Of a stretch of DNA of 64,000 bases, positions 1-6,297 are shown piece after piece (positions within the stretch are counted from its first letter, which is position 1; every line of letters begins with the position of its first letter). The DNA lies in contig CAYGWM010000005.1 of the NCBI GenBank assembly GCA_964353555.1, positions 16,050 to 80,049 on the forward strand, written 5' to 3'. The stretch comes from PR03 sp964353555. Its GTDB lineage: Bacteria > Myxococcota_A > UBA9160 > PR03. The notes under the pieces were generated by a model. That model did not search any database, had not been told where the DNA came from, and worked only from the letters and a program-made list of their open reading frames with translations. A program made the translations under genes and the position numbers.

Positions 1-43
1 GACCCTTCCCCAGACTCGCTCTTCGCCAATTTCGAGATCGAGA

Positions 44-586
44 GTGGCGGCCACGGCGGCGGCCGGGCTGGTGCTGTTATGGCTGACCGGCGCATCGACG
101 CGGCCGGAGCCCGTGGGCGCCGCCGAGCCCGTTGCTGCGAGCTCGCAGAGAGCCGCGACCGACGAGTTCTCGATTGCCCGCATACTCGCGCGCACCAACC
201 CGCAGCTCGCGGAGCCGGAGCTCGCGCGGATCGCGCGCGCAGTGCTTCGCTACAGCGCGAAATACGACCTCGATCCCGAGTTGGTGACCGCGGTGATCCT
301 GGTCGAGAGCAGCGCGCTGCCGAGCGCGCGCAGTCCGAAGGGCGCCATGGGCCTGATGCAGGTGATGCCGGCGATGCTCGAGCCGCTGCGCCTGGTCGGC
401 AATTTCACGACGGTCGAGAGCAACATCGAAGCCGGCTGCCTGATCCTTGCCGACAACATCCGTCGTATGGGCGAAGGCGACGGCATCCTCGCCTACTTCT
501 GGGGGCCGAACATCCGCGGCGTTGCCTACCTCGAACGCGTCCGCGCGGCCCAGGCCGAGGTGCGGCGGCAGCTGCGATCCTCGTGA
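44..586 (+). CDS. Lytic murein transglycosylase (SLT domain)
   Basis: Predicted exported lytic transglycosylase that would cleave the glycan strands of peptidoglycan. The first 30 or so residues are hydrophobic, like a signal peptide. The SLT/lysozyme-like core follows, with the catalytic-Glu motif ILVESSA and the downstream GAMGLMQVMP signature typical of the Slt/MltC/EmtA family. At 180 residues it is little more than a single SLT domain. GTG at 44 is the first start inside the window, but the frame stays open to base 2, so the true start could lie outside. The stop codon falls within a short repeat (577-648). The family is clear; the substrate preference is not. Confidence 0.85.
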   Translation: MAATAAAGLVLLWLTGASTRPEPVGAAEPVAASSQRAATDEFSIARILARTNPQLAEPELARIARAVLRYSAKYDLDPELVTAVILVESSALPSARSPKGAMGLMQVMPAMLEPLRLVGNFTTVESNIEAGCLILADNIRRMGEGDGILAYFWGPNIRGVAYLERVRAAQAEVRRQLRSS

Positions 587-648
587 CCCATCCGGCCAGG
601 CGCTGCGCGCCAAACCTGATGACCCGGCGGGCCAGGCGCTGCGCGCCC
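577..648. repeat. Intergenic repeat family C, two tandem units
   Basis: Two consecutive units of about 36 bp share GGCCAGGCGCTGCGCGCC preceded by TGACCC. The first begins inside the end of the transglycosylase gene and supplies its stop codon. A further copy after the gap at 671-770 is the assembly overlap, not an independent unit. A related unit flanks the gap at 24148-24285. No coding function is seen. Confidence 0.55.
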
Positions 649-670
649 TGCTGGTTGACGCACCGCGCGC

Positions 671-770
671 NNNNNNNNNNNNNNNNNNNNNNNNNNNNNN
701 NNNNNNNNNNNNNNNNNNNNNNNNNNNNNNNNNNNNNNNNNNNNNNNNNNNNNNNNNNNNNNNNNNNNNN
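671..770. other. Assembly gap (100 N) with 55-bp duplicated flanks
   Basis: Bases 616-670 and 771-825 are the same 55 bases. This is the pattern left when two contigs that overlap by one k-mer are joined with placeholder Ns, so probably nothing is missing and the real sequence is 155 bases shorter. No gene is interrupted; the 587-845 interval otherwise holds only repeat family C. Confidence 0.8.
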
Positions 771-845
771 CTGATGACCCGGCGGGCCAGGCGCTGCGCG
801 CCCTGCTGGTTGACGCACCGCGCGCGCGCCGTCTAGTTTCGCGAC

Positions 846-1694
846 GTGGAACGCCGGGTAGTCCGCCGCTCGAACTCGTCCTTCGTGATGCCCGATGGCA
901 CGCGCTTGTTCCGGCGCTCCTGGCTGCCCCGGCAGCCGCAGCGCAAGCTCGCGCTGGTGCATGGCTTCGCCGAGCACAGCGGACGCTACGATCATGTCGG
1001 GGCTTGGTTTGCGGCGCGCGACTTCGCCGTGCACGGTTACGACCATCGCGGCCACGGTCGCTCGGACGGCGAGCGCGGGCACGTCGATTCGTTCGTCCAC
1101 CTACTCGATGATCTCGAATCGTTCCTCGATCAAGTGCGGCGCGAGAACCCCGAGCTGCCGTTGGTGTTGATGGGGCACAGCCTGGGCGGGCTGCTCGTCG
1201 CAGCGCTGCTCGTCGAACGGAAGCCCGATCTACTCGGTGCTGTGATTTCGGCGCCGCCATTGGAGCTGGGCCCGGGCGTTTCGCGGCTGCGGCTGCGCCT
1301 CGCGAGCACGCTGCGGCGCTTCGCGCCGCGGCTTCGTCTTCGCGCCGGCATCGACTCGAACGATCTTTCGCGCGACCCCGACGTCGTGCGCGGCTACGAC
1401 GACGACCCGCTCGTCTTCAAGCACGCCACCGCATCCTTCGGAGCGGAATCGCTCGACGCAGTAACGCGTACCGGCAGCGCCGGCATGCACGTCCAGGTGC
1501 CGCTGCTGTTGTTGCACGGGGAGGCGGACCGCGTGTGTCCGCCGCGTGGCAGCCGGGCATTCCACGGCCAGCTCCGCGGAACGGGTCATCGATTGCGCGT
1601 CTATCCGATGCTGCGGCACGAGATCCTGAACGAACCGGAGCAGGAACAGGTCTTCGAAGACGTGCTCGCCTGGGTGCTCGAGCGCGAGGCCTAG
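846..1694 (+). CDS. Alpha/beta hydrolase, monoacylglycerol lipase / lysophospholipase family
   Basis: A 282-residue serine hydrolase of the Hydrolase_4 (PldB/monoacylglycerol lipase-like) family. The oxyanion HGFAEHSGRY motif is near residue 40, the nucleophile elbow GHSLGG has Ser at about 112, the acidic residue is in LLLHGEADRVCPP and the catalytic His in MLRHEILNEPE near the C-terminus. There is no signal peptide, so it is probably cytoplasmic. Start is GTG at 846. The moaC frame follows almost at once, suggesting cotranscription. The likely reaction is ester hydrolysis of a monoacylglycerol or lysolipid; the true substrate cannot be read from sequence. Confidence 0.85.
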   Translation: MERRVVRRSNSSFVMPDGTRLFRRSWLPRQPQRKLALVHGFAEHSGRYDHVGAWFAARDFAVHGYDHRGHGRSDGERGHVDSFVHLLDDLESFLDQVRRENPELPLVLMGHSLGGLLVAALLVERKPDLLGAVISAPPLELGPGVSRLRLRLASTLRRFAPRLRLRAGIDSNDLSRDPDVVRGYDDDPLVFKHATASFGAESLDAVTRTGSAGMHVQVPLLLLHGEADRVCPPRGSRAFHGQLRGTGHRLRVYPMLRHEILNEPEQEQVFEDVLAWVLEREA

Positions 1695-1695
1695 G

Positions 1696-2190
1696 CTGGC
1701 CAAGCTCACTCATCTCGACGAGCACGGGCGCGCCCGCATGGTCGACGTGGGCGAGAAACCGATCACATGGCGCGAGTGCGTCGCGCGCGGTGCGGTGCGG
1801 ATGGCGCCAGCGACGCTCGCTGCGATCACCGAGGGACGCACGCCGAAGGGCGACGTGCTCGTCGTGGCCCGCATCGCGGGGCTGCAAGCGGCGAAGCGCA
1901 CCGCCGAGTGGATCCCGCTCGCGCACCCGCTGCCGCTCGATGCGGTCGAGATCGAGTTGCTGCCCGATCCCGCCGGCTCGCTTCTCGCGATCGAGGCACG
2001 CGTGCGCGCGCACGCCCGGACCGGCGTCGAGATGGAGGCGCTCGTCGCGGTATCCGCGGCGGGTCTCACCGTCTACGACATGTGCAAGGCGATCGATCGC
2101 GACATGAGCCTCGAAGCGGTGCGGCTGGTGAGCAAACGCGGCGGCAAGAGCGGAGATTGGGTGCGCGAGGGCGAACGCGGGTCTGGCTGA
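1696..2190 (+). CDS. moaC: Cyclic pyranopterin monophosphate synthase MoaC
   Basis: Second step of molybdenum-cofactor biosynthesis: converts 3',8-cyclo-7,8-dihydro-GTP to cyclic pyranopterin monophosphate. Diagnostic blocks are KGDVLVVARIAGLQAAKRT, IPLAHPLPL, RTGVEMEALVAVS, YDMCKAIDRDM and the final GGKSGDW. The first ATG is at 1738, but the family's N-terminal LTHLDEHGRARMVDV block begins upstream in the same frame. The only start-like codon there is CTG at 1696, one base after the previous stop and preceded by GAGG. I therefore place the start at 1696 (164 residues), with ATG 1738 as the conservative alternative. No other moa gene is in the window. Confidence 0.9.
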   Translation: MAKLTHLDEHGRARMVDVGEKPITWRECVARGAVRMAPATLAAITEGRTPKGDVLVVARIAGLQAAKRTAEWIPLAHPLPLDAVEIELLPDPAGSLLAIEARVRAHARTGVEMEALVAVSAAGLTVYDMCKAIDRDMSLEAVRLVSKRGGKSGDWVREGERGSG

Positions 2191-2225
2191 ATCCGCCGCA
2201 CGGGTGCGTCACCGCGCGGACGCGC

Positions 2226-2255
2226 TTGTGTGCAATCGCAAGACCCGGCTACGAT
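2226..2255 (+). promoter_or_regulatory. Candidate sigma70-type promoter for the 2289 gene
   Basis: TTGTGT at 2226-2231 and TACGAT at 2250-2255, separated by 18 bases, lie 34 bases upstream of the GTG start. The 18-base spacing matches other promoter candidates in this window (6133, 41017, 46841). Sequence match only. Confidence 0.35.
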
Positions 2256-2288
2256 CGCTTCAGGGGCGGAGTTGAGGAGAGCGCCGAC

Positions 2289-3515
2289 GTGCGACGCGGA
2301 GTCGTTCTAGCTGCCGCTGCCATCGTATGCGGGATCGCCGTTGCCGGATCCGCGTCGCGGGCGCATGCCGACGAGCGGGTCGAGTTGATCCCCGACGAGA
2401 CGGCCGGTTGGAGCCCCTCCCATCTGTTCTCGTTCATGCGCAGCGGCTACTACAGCGACCGCACGCTGCGCATCGAGTCCTCGCCGCCCGGCGCGAAGCT
2501 CGATCTCGCCTACGTGCGCGCGAGCTTTCAGAAACGCCACGAGCAGGCGGTGGCGCCCGTAACGGTGGTGTTGCCGACACGCGCCGCTGCCGGCAAGCGC
2601 GACTACATCTCGATCAGCGCGGTACTGGACGGCTATCGAAGGCAGGACGTGCAAGTCAACGTGCGCGGTGACCAGGACGAGGTCTTGCTCGATCTGCAGC
2701 CGCTGCCCAACTCGCTCGCCGGCGTGGCGCACACCTACTTCGCCGGGCGCGAGGGCATCACCTTCCTGACGAAGGTGCCGGCGCAGGTGCGCCTGCAGAA
2801 GGGCACCGACAGCTTCACCGTAGTGCTCACACAGACGGCGCGCGAAGGCCGCGTCGCGACGGTGCTGGAGGGCATGAAGAGCCCGCTCGTGGAGAAGGTC
2901 GAGTCGAATCAGCTCGGCGAAGACCTGATGCTGCAAGTGAAGCTCACGCCCGGGCACGATCCGAAGAATCTGGAATTGCGCGCGCGCGAGTCGCAGGACA
3001 CGGTGCGCGGTCTCTACCGCTACACGATCGACATCGGCGGCGGCGGCAACGTCGAGCGTGCACGCAGCGCGCTCGGCAGCATCGGCAGCGGCGACGTCAC
3101 GGGCTGCGCAGCGATTTTCGACGACGCACTGCGCCGCAACCTCGACCGCGAGCAACTCGCACGCGCGCTCTCGCCGCGCGGCGACTTCACCGATCCCTAT
3201 GTGCGCGCGGCGTTGCGCCGACTCGGCGAAGTGTCCGCTGGTGGTGTGATTCGCATGGAAGATGGCTCGGCGTTCCGCCCCGGCATTCCGATCGAACTCG
3301 CGGCGGCGGGGAGCCAGGCCGCGTCGGCAAAGGGTTTTCTCGCGTTGCTACGCGCCTGGGTACGCATTCTCGAGCCGCCCGAGTACCGCACCGACGCGTT
3401 GCGCAGCCTCGTCGCGCCGGAGATGGATCGCGCCGCATTTGCCAAGGCGCTCGCCGCCGCGAACGCCGCGAGCTGCGGCGGAACGACGGCCGGCGCCGAC
3501 GCTGGTCCTGGCTAG
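2289..3515 (+). CDS. Secreted protein of unknown function
   Basis: 408 residues, with an N-terminal signal peptide (RRGVVLAAAAIVCGIAVAG ending near AHA) and no later membrane segment, so periplasmic or extracellular. Residues around 50-130 (LRIESSPPGAKLDLAYVRA, then DGYRRQDVQVNVRGDQDEV) resemble the small beta-sandwich PEGA-type repeats of surface proteins; this is a weak resemblance. The C-terminal 100 residues are helical and alanine-rich. Start GTG 2289 is chosen because GAGGAGAG lies just upstream and the signal peptide begins there, although the frame is open further 5'. I do not recognise the family. Confidence 0.7.
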   Translation: MRRGVVLAAAAIVCGIAVAGSASRAHADERVELIPDETAGWSPSHLFSFMRSGYYSDRTLRIESSPPGAKLDLAYVRASFQKRHEQAVAPVTVVLPTRAAAGKRDYISISAVLDGYRRQDVQVNVRGDQDEVLLDLQPLPNSLAGVAHTYFAGREGITFLTKVPAQVRLQKGTDSFTVVLTQTAREGRVATVLEGMKSPLVEKVESNQLGEDLMLQVKLTPGHDPKNLELRARESQDTVRGLYRYTIDIGGGGNVERARSALGSIGSGDVTGCAAIFDDALRRNLDREQLARALSPRGDFTDPYVRAALRRLGEVSAGGVIRMEDGSAFRPGIPIELAAAGSQAASAKGFLALLRAWVRILEPPEYRTDALRSLVAPEMDRAAFAKALAAANAASCGGTTAGADAGPG

Positions 3516-3556
3516 CAAGACTTCGCCCCGAACCCGCGGTCCCGCGGGAGATCGTC

Positions 3557-4336
3557 ATGAGTTCGCTGTTGCGAGGAAGTCGCGGTGCGTCGCCAGGCGC
3601 TCGCGATGCTGGGCCGACCGCTGGGGATGGACCGCGCGAACGCCTCGGCGCGCTCGGTGCCGAAGCGCTCTCCGAGGCAGAGCTGATCGCGTTGCTGTTG
3701 CGCACCGGCGGCGCGGGCCGCGGTGTATTGGCACTCGCTACTTCGCTGCTGGAGCAGCATCAAGGTCTCGCGGGTCTGGCGGCGACCGAGGCTGCTGAAC
3801 TCGCTTGCATGCCCGGTATGGGGCGCGCCAAGAGCGCAGCGCTCACAGCGGCGCTCGAGCTGGGTCGCCGGCTCGCCGCCCGGAGACTGCGTCCGGGCGA
3901 TCCGGTGCGCGGTCCCGCCGACGTGTTCCGCCACTTTCATGCGCGCCTGCGCCACGCGCATCATGAGCGCTTCCTGGTCGTTCTGCTCGACGGTCGTCAC
4001 CGGATGCTGCGCGAGGTGATGATCTCGCAGGGCACACTCACCGCGAGCTTGGTGCATCCGCGCGAGGTCTTCCGGCCGGCGCTGCGCGAGGCGGCCGCAG
4101 CCGTCGTGCTGGTGCACAACCACCCGAGCGGTGATCCCACACCGAGCACCGAGGATCGCGAGATCACGGTGCGCCTCGCCGATGCCGGCTTGCTGCTGGG
4201 CGTTCCGGTGTTGGACCACGTGGTCGTCGCCGAACGGGGCTGGGCGAGCCTCTGTGAGCTGGGTGTGTTGCCCCGTCGGGAACTCGCTGACCCGCCCTCA
4301 GTCTCTTCTAAGGCAGGCGAGCCGGGAGGTCGATGA
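3557..4336 (+). CDS. radC: RadC family protein (UPF0758, JAMM metalloprotease fold)
   Basis: 259 residues. The N-terminal third has a helix-hairpin-helix-like segment (LACMPGMGRAKSAAL). The C-terminal half carries the JAMM/MPN+ metal site VHNHPSGDPTPSTED, with His187, His189 and Asp200 as expected ligands. Bacterial RadC was linked to DNA repair by an old mis-assignment, and its biochemical function remains uncertain. The ATG at 3557 follows GGGAGATCGTC. The C-terminal 20 residues after VLPRREL are a variable tail. The next gene, a PilZ protein, lies 39 bases downstream on the same strand. Confidence 0.9.
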   Translation: MSSLLRGSRGASPGARDAGPTAGDGPRERLGALGAEALSEAELIALLLRTGGAGRGVLALATSLLEQHQGLAGLAATEAAELACMPGMGRAKSAALTAALELGRRLAARRLRPGDPVRGPADVFRHFHARLRHAHHERFLVVLLDGRHRMLREVMISQGTLTASLVHPREVFRPALREAAAAVVLVHNHPSGDPTPSTEDREITVRLADAGLLLGVPVLDHVVVAERGWASLCELGVLPRRELADPPSVSSKAGEPGGR

Positions 4337-4375
4337 GCGGCAACAGCGCCGCCACCGAGGCGGAAGGAGTCGGTC

Positions 4376-4759
4376 ATGGCCGAGCCTGCGGAACGAATCG
4401 AGAGAGTCGCCACTCGGGAGTATGAAGCCGAGGTCGAACTCCGCCGATCGCCGCGTGCGCCGCTCGTAGTGCGGATCGCCTATTCGACGGTCGATGCACT
4501 CTTCTCCGAGTTCACGCGCAACGTCAACGAGGGCGGACTCTTCATCGAGACCGACAGTCCGCCCCCGACCGACACACGTGTCGCGCTGCAGTTCAAGCTG
4601 CCCGGCAGCGATCTGCCGATCCAGGCGCGCGGGCGCGTCACCCGGATCCAACAACCGGGCGGGGACGGACCTGCCGGAATGGGCGTCGAGTTCGAGAATC
4701 TCGGACAAGACGCCCGCGCGCTGATCGACGAGCTGGTGCGGGGCCTCAAGGGCCGCTGA
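4376..4759 (+). CDS. PilZ domain protein (myxobacterial TIGR02266-like)
   Basis: 127 residues, a single PilZ domain. The c-di-GMP-binding signature is partly visible: RRSPR (RxxxR) at about residues 23-27 and NVNEGGLFIET where canonical proteins have D/NxSxxG, so the Ser is replaced by Asn or shifted. This variant is typical of the deltaproteobacterial paralogue family TIGR02266. Likely a cytoplasmic second-messenger adaptor; c-di-GMP binding cannot be assumed because of the altered motif. AAGGAG precedes the ATG. It converges on ssb, with only 9 bases between the stops. Confidence 0.8.
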   Translation: MAEPAERIERVATREYEAEVELRRSPRAPLVVRIAYSTVDALFSEFTRNVNEGGLFIETDSPPPTDTRVALQFKLPGSDLPIQARGRVTRIQQPGGDGPAGMGVEFENLGQDARALIDELVRGLKGR

Positions 4760-4768
4760 CTCCGTTCG

Positions 4769-5212
4769 CTAGAACGGAATCTCGTCGTCCGCGGGCGGCG
4801 CGTCCGAGGTCGCGCTGGCACTGGGTTCGTTCGCGCGCGGTGCAGCGCCGCCCCCTGCTGCGCCGCCCTGACCGCCCTGACCGCGCGGACCCAGGAACTG
4901 CACGGTCTGCGCATGCACTTCGGTGGTCTGGCGCTTGTGGCCTTCCTTGTCTTCCCACTCGCGCGTGCGCAGCTGGCCCTCGATGTAGACCGAGCGCCCC
5001 TTCGCGAGGTACTGGGCGCACAGCTCCGCCGTCTTTGCCCATGCGACGACGCGATGCCACTCGGTTCGCTCTTCCTTCTGACCGTCCTTGCTCGTGAAGT
5101 TGTCGGTGGTGGCGAGGCTGAAGTTCGCCACCGCCTGCCCGTTCTTCGTGTAACGAAGCTCCGGATCGCGCCCGAGGTTTCCGACCAGGATGACTTTGTT
5201 GACGCTCGCCAT
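4769..5212 (-). CDS. ssb: Single-stranded DNA-binding protein
   Basis: 147 residues. The OB-fold covers residues 1-110 (VNKVILVGNLGRDPELRYT; TEWHRVVAWAKTAE; YIEGQLRTREWED). A Gly/Gln/Ala-rich linker follows, then the acidic tip DDEIPF that recruits replication and repair partners. It is encoded away from the rpsF-rplI cluster at 51.5 kb, where ssb is often found. Its 5' leader is unusual: a perfect 9-bp stem-loop ends 4 bases before the ATG (separate entry), downstream of a promoter-like sequence. Confidence 0.97.
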   Translation of the reverse strand: MASVNKVILVGNLGRDPELRYTKNGQAVANFSLATTDNFTSKDGQKEERTEWHRVVAWAKTAELCAQYLAKGRSVYIEGQLRTREWEDKEGHKRQTTEVHAQTVQFLGPRGQGGQGGAAGGGAAPRANEPSASATSDAPPADDEIPF

Positions 5213-5216
5213 GAAA

Positions 5217-5247
5217 GGGGGTCTCCGTCTAGGAGGGTGAGACCCCC
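5217..5247 (-). promoter_or_regulatory. Stem-loop in the ssb 5' leader
   Basis: Reading along the ssb strand, GGGGGTCTC, a 13-base loop and GAGACCCCC form a perfect 9-bp stem whose 3' side ends 4 bases before the start codon. The best Shine-Dalgarno match (GGAG, 5226-5223) is mostly inside the stem, so the structure would mask it. The same dyad could instead be a DNA operator. No terminator-like U run follows. Confidence 0.5.
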
Positions 5248-5276
5248 ATCTTCCCCGTGCCCGGCGAGCGAGTCAA
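5248..5276 (-). promoter_or_regulatory. Candidate ssb promoter
   Basis: On the minus strand TTGACT (5276-5271) and GAAGAT (5253-5248) are 17 bases apart. Transcription would begin near 5241, inside the ssb leader hairpin, so the hairpin would make up essentially the whole 5' leader. It lies back to back with the plsC promoter, whose -35 begins 14 bases away. Confidence 0.4.
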
Positions 5277-5289
5277 GCGCGAGCGCGCG

Positions 5290-5319
5290 TTGACACTCGC
5301 TGTTGCCCATCCCTAGCAT
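5290..5319 (+). promoter_or_regulatory. Candidate plsC promoter
   Basis: A perfect TTGACA (5290-5295) and TAGCAT (5314-5319) are separated by 18 bases. Initiation near 5326 would rule out the upstream TTG at 5303 as the plsC start and supports GTG 5372. Confidence 0.5.
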
Positions 5320-5371
5320 TTTGCGACGCGCGTCTGGCGACGCGTCGACCGGCCACGAGAGGTCAGAGCCC

Positions 5372-6136
5372 GTGGTCAAGAGCGTCGCGCAGTTCGCGCT
5401 GATCGGTCTCTACACGATCGTCATCGGTATACCGATCATCGCCGCGAGTTTCTTCGACGGCGGCCGCACGATGTTGGCGCTGGGCCGCGTCTGGGTGCGC
5501 TGGATCCTCGCGACCTTCCAGGTGCGCATCGACGTCGCCGGGCTCGAGAACGTTCCCACGCACGCGCCGATCATCTTGATGTCGAACCACCAGAGTCTGG
5601 CGGACATCGCCGCGATCGTGTCGACGCTGCCGGACTCGGTGAAGTGGCGCTTCGTCGCGAAGAAGGAGCTGGTACGCGTGCCGATCTTCGGACAGGCGCT
5701 GGTCGCGAGCGGTCATATCATCATCGACCGCGGCAACCGCGAACGAGCCGTCGCGAGCTTGCATCGTGCGGCGGAGCGGATCCGCGCAGGAATCAGCGTG
5801 ATCGTCTTTCCCGAAGGCACGCGCAGTCCTGAAGGTCACCTGCGGCGATTCAAGAGCGGGCCGTTCCATCTTGCCGTCGAAGCGCAGGTTCCGATCATTC
5901 CCGTCACGGTCTCTGGGAGTCAGCACATCACGCCGAAGGGACCACTGCGGGTCCACGCCGGTCGTGTGAAGATCGTGTACGGCAAGCCGATCCCGACGCG
6001 CGGCGTCGCGATCGCAGACCGCAAGCTGCTCGCAGCGCGCGTGCGTGACGCGATCGCACGGGGCTACGACGTCGCGTACCAGGGTTCGATCGTGATCGAA
6101 GCCGAGAACGCTGCGGGCGAGCGGGGCTCGGCTTGA
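5372..6136 (+). CDS. plsC: 1-acyl-sn-glycerol-3-phosphate acyltransferase
   Basis: Acylates lysophosphatidic acid to phosphatidic acid at the inner membrane, the second acylation in phospholipid synthesis. About 254 residues. An N-terminal hydrophobic segment (FALIGLYTIVIGIPIIAASFF) anchors it. The acyltransferase motifs are NHQSLAD (His-x4-Asp catalytic pair), VFPEGTRSPEG and IPVTVSGS. Start GTG 5372 is preferred to TTG 5303 because GAGAGG precedes it and the promoter-like TTGACA/TAGCAT pair at 5290-5319 lies between them. Divergent from ssb. Confidence 0.9.
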   Translation: MVKSVAQFALIGLYTIVIGIPIIAASFFDGGRTMLALGRVWVRWILATFQVRIDVAGLENVPTHAPIILMSNHQSLADIAAIVSTLPDSVKWRFVAKKELVRVPIFGQALVASGHIIIDRGNRERAVASLHRAAERIRAGISVIVFPEGTRSPEGHLRRFKSGPFHLAVEAQVPIIPVTVSGSQHITPKGPLRVHAGRVKIVYGKPIPTRGVAIADRKLLAARVRDAIARGYDVAYQGSIVIEAENAAGERGSA

Positions 6137-6162
6137 CGCCGCGTCGCGCGGGTCTGTAAGCT
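6133..6162 (+). promoter_or_regulatory. Candidate ftsK promoter
   Basis: TTGACG (6133-6138, overlapping the plsC stop) and TAAGCT (6157-6162) are 18 bases apart, upstream of ftsK-lolA. Confidence 0.4.
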
Positions 6163-6297
6163 GCAAACGATTCCCGTCCCACCGGGGGGTGAGGGACGTG
6201 GGCGTTCCCACATCTGTTTCGAAATGTATTGCTTTCCAATGCGCTGCTGGATGCGCGCGGCGCGCCGTACACGGATTCCGTGCGCGGTGGGTTTTCC

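Noticed and set aside
3557..4336. RadC as evidence for a mobile or phage-associated defence island
   Set aside because: The neighbours are ordinary chromosomal genes with matching composition; there is no integrase, phage or toxin gene nearby.
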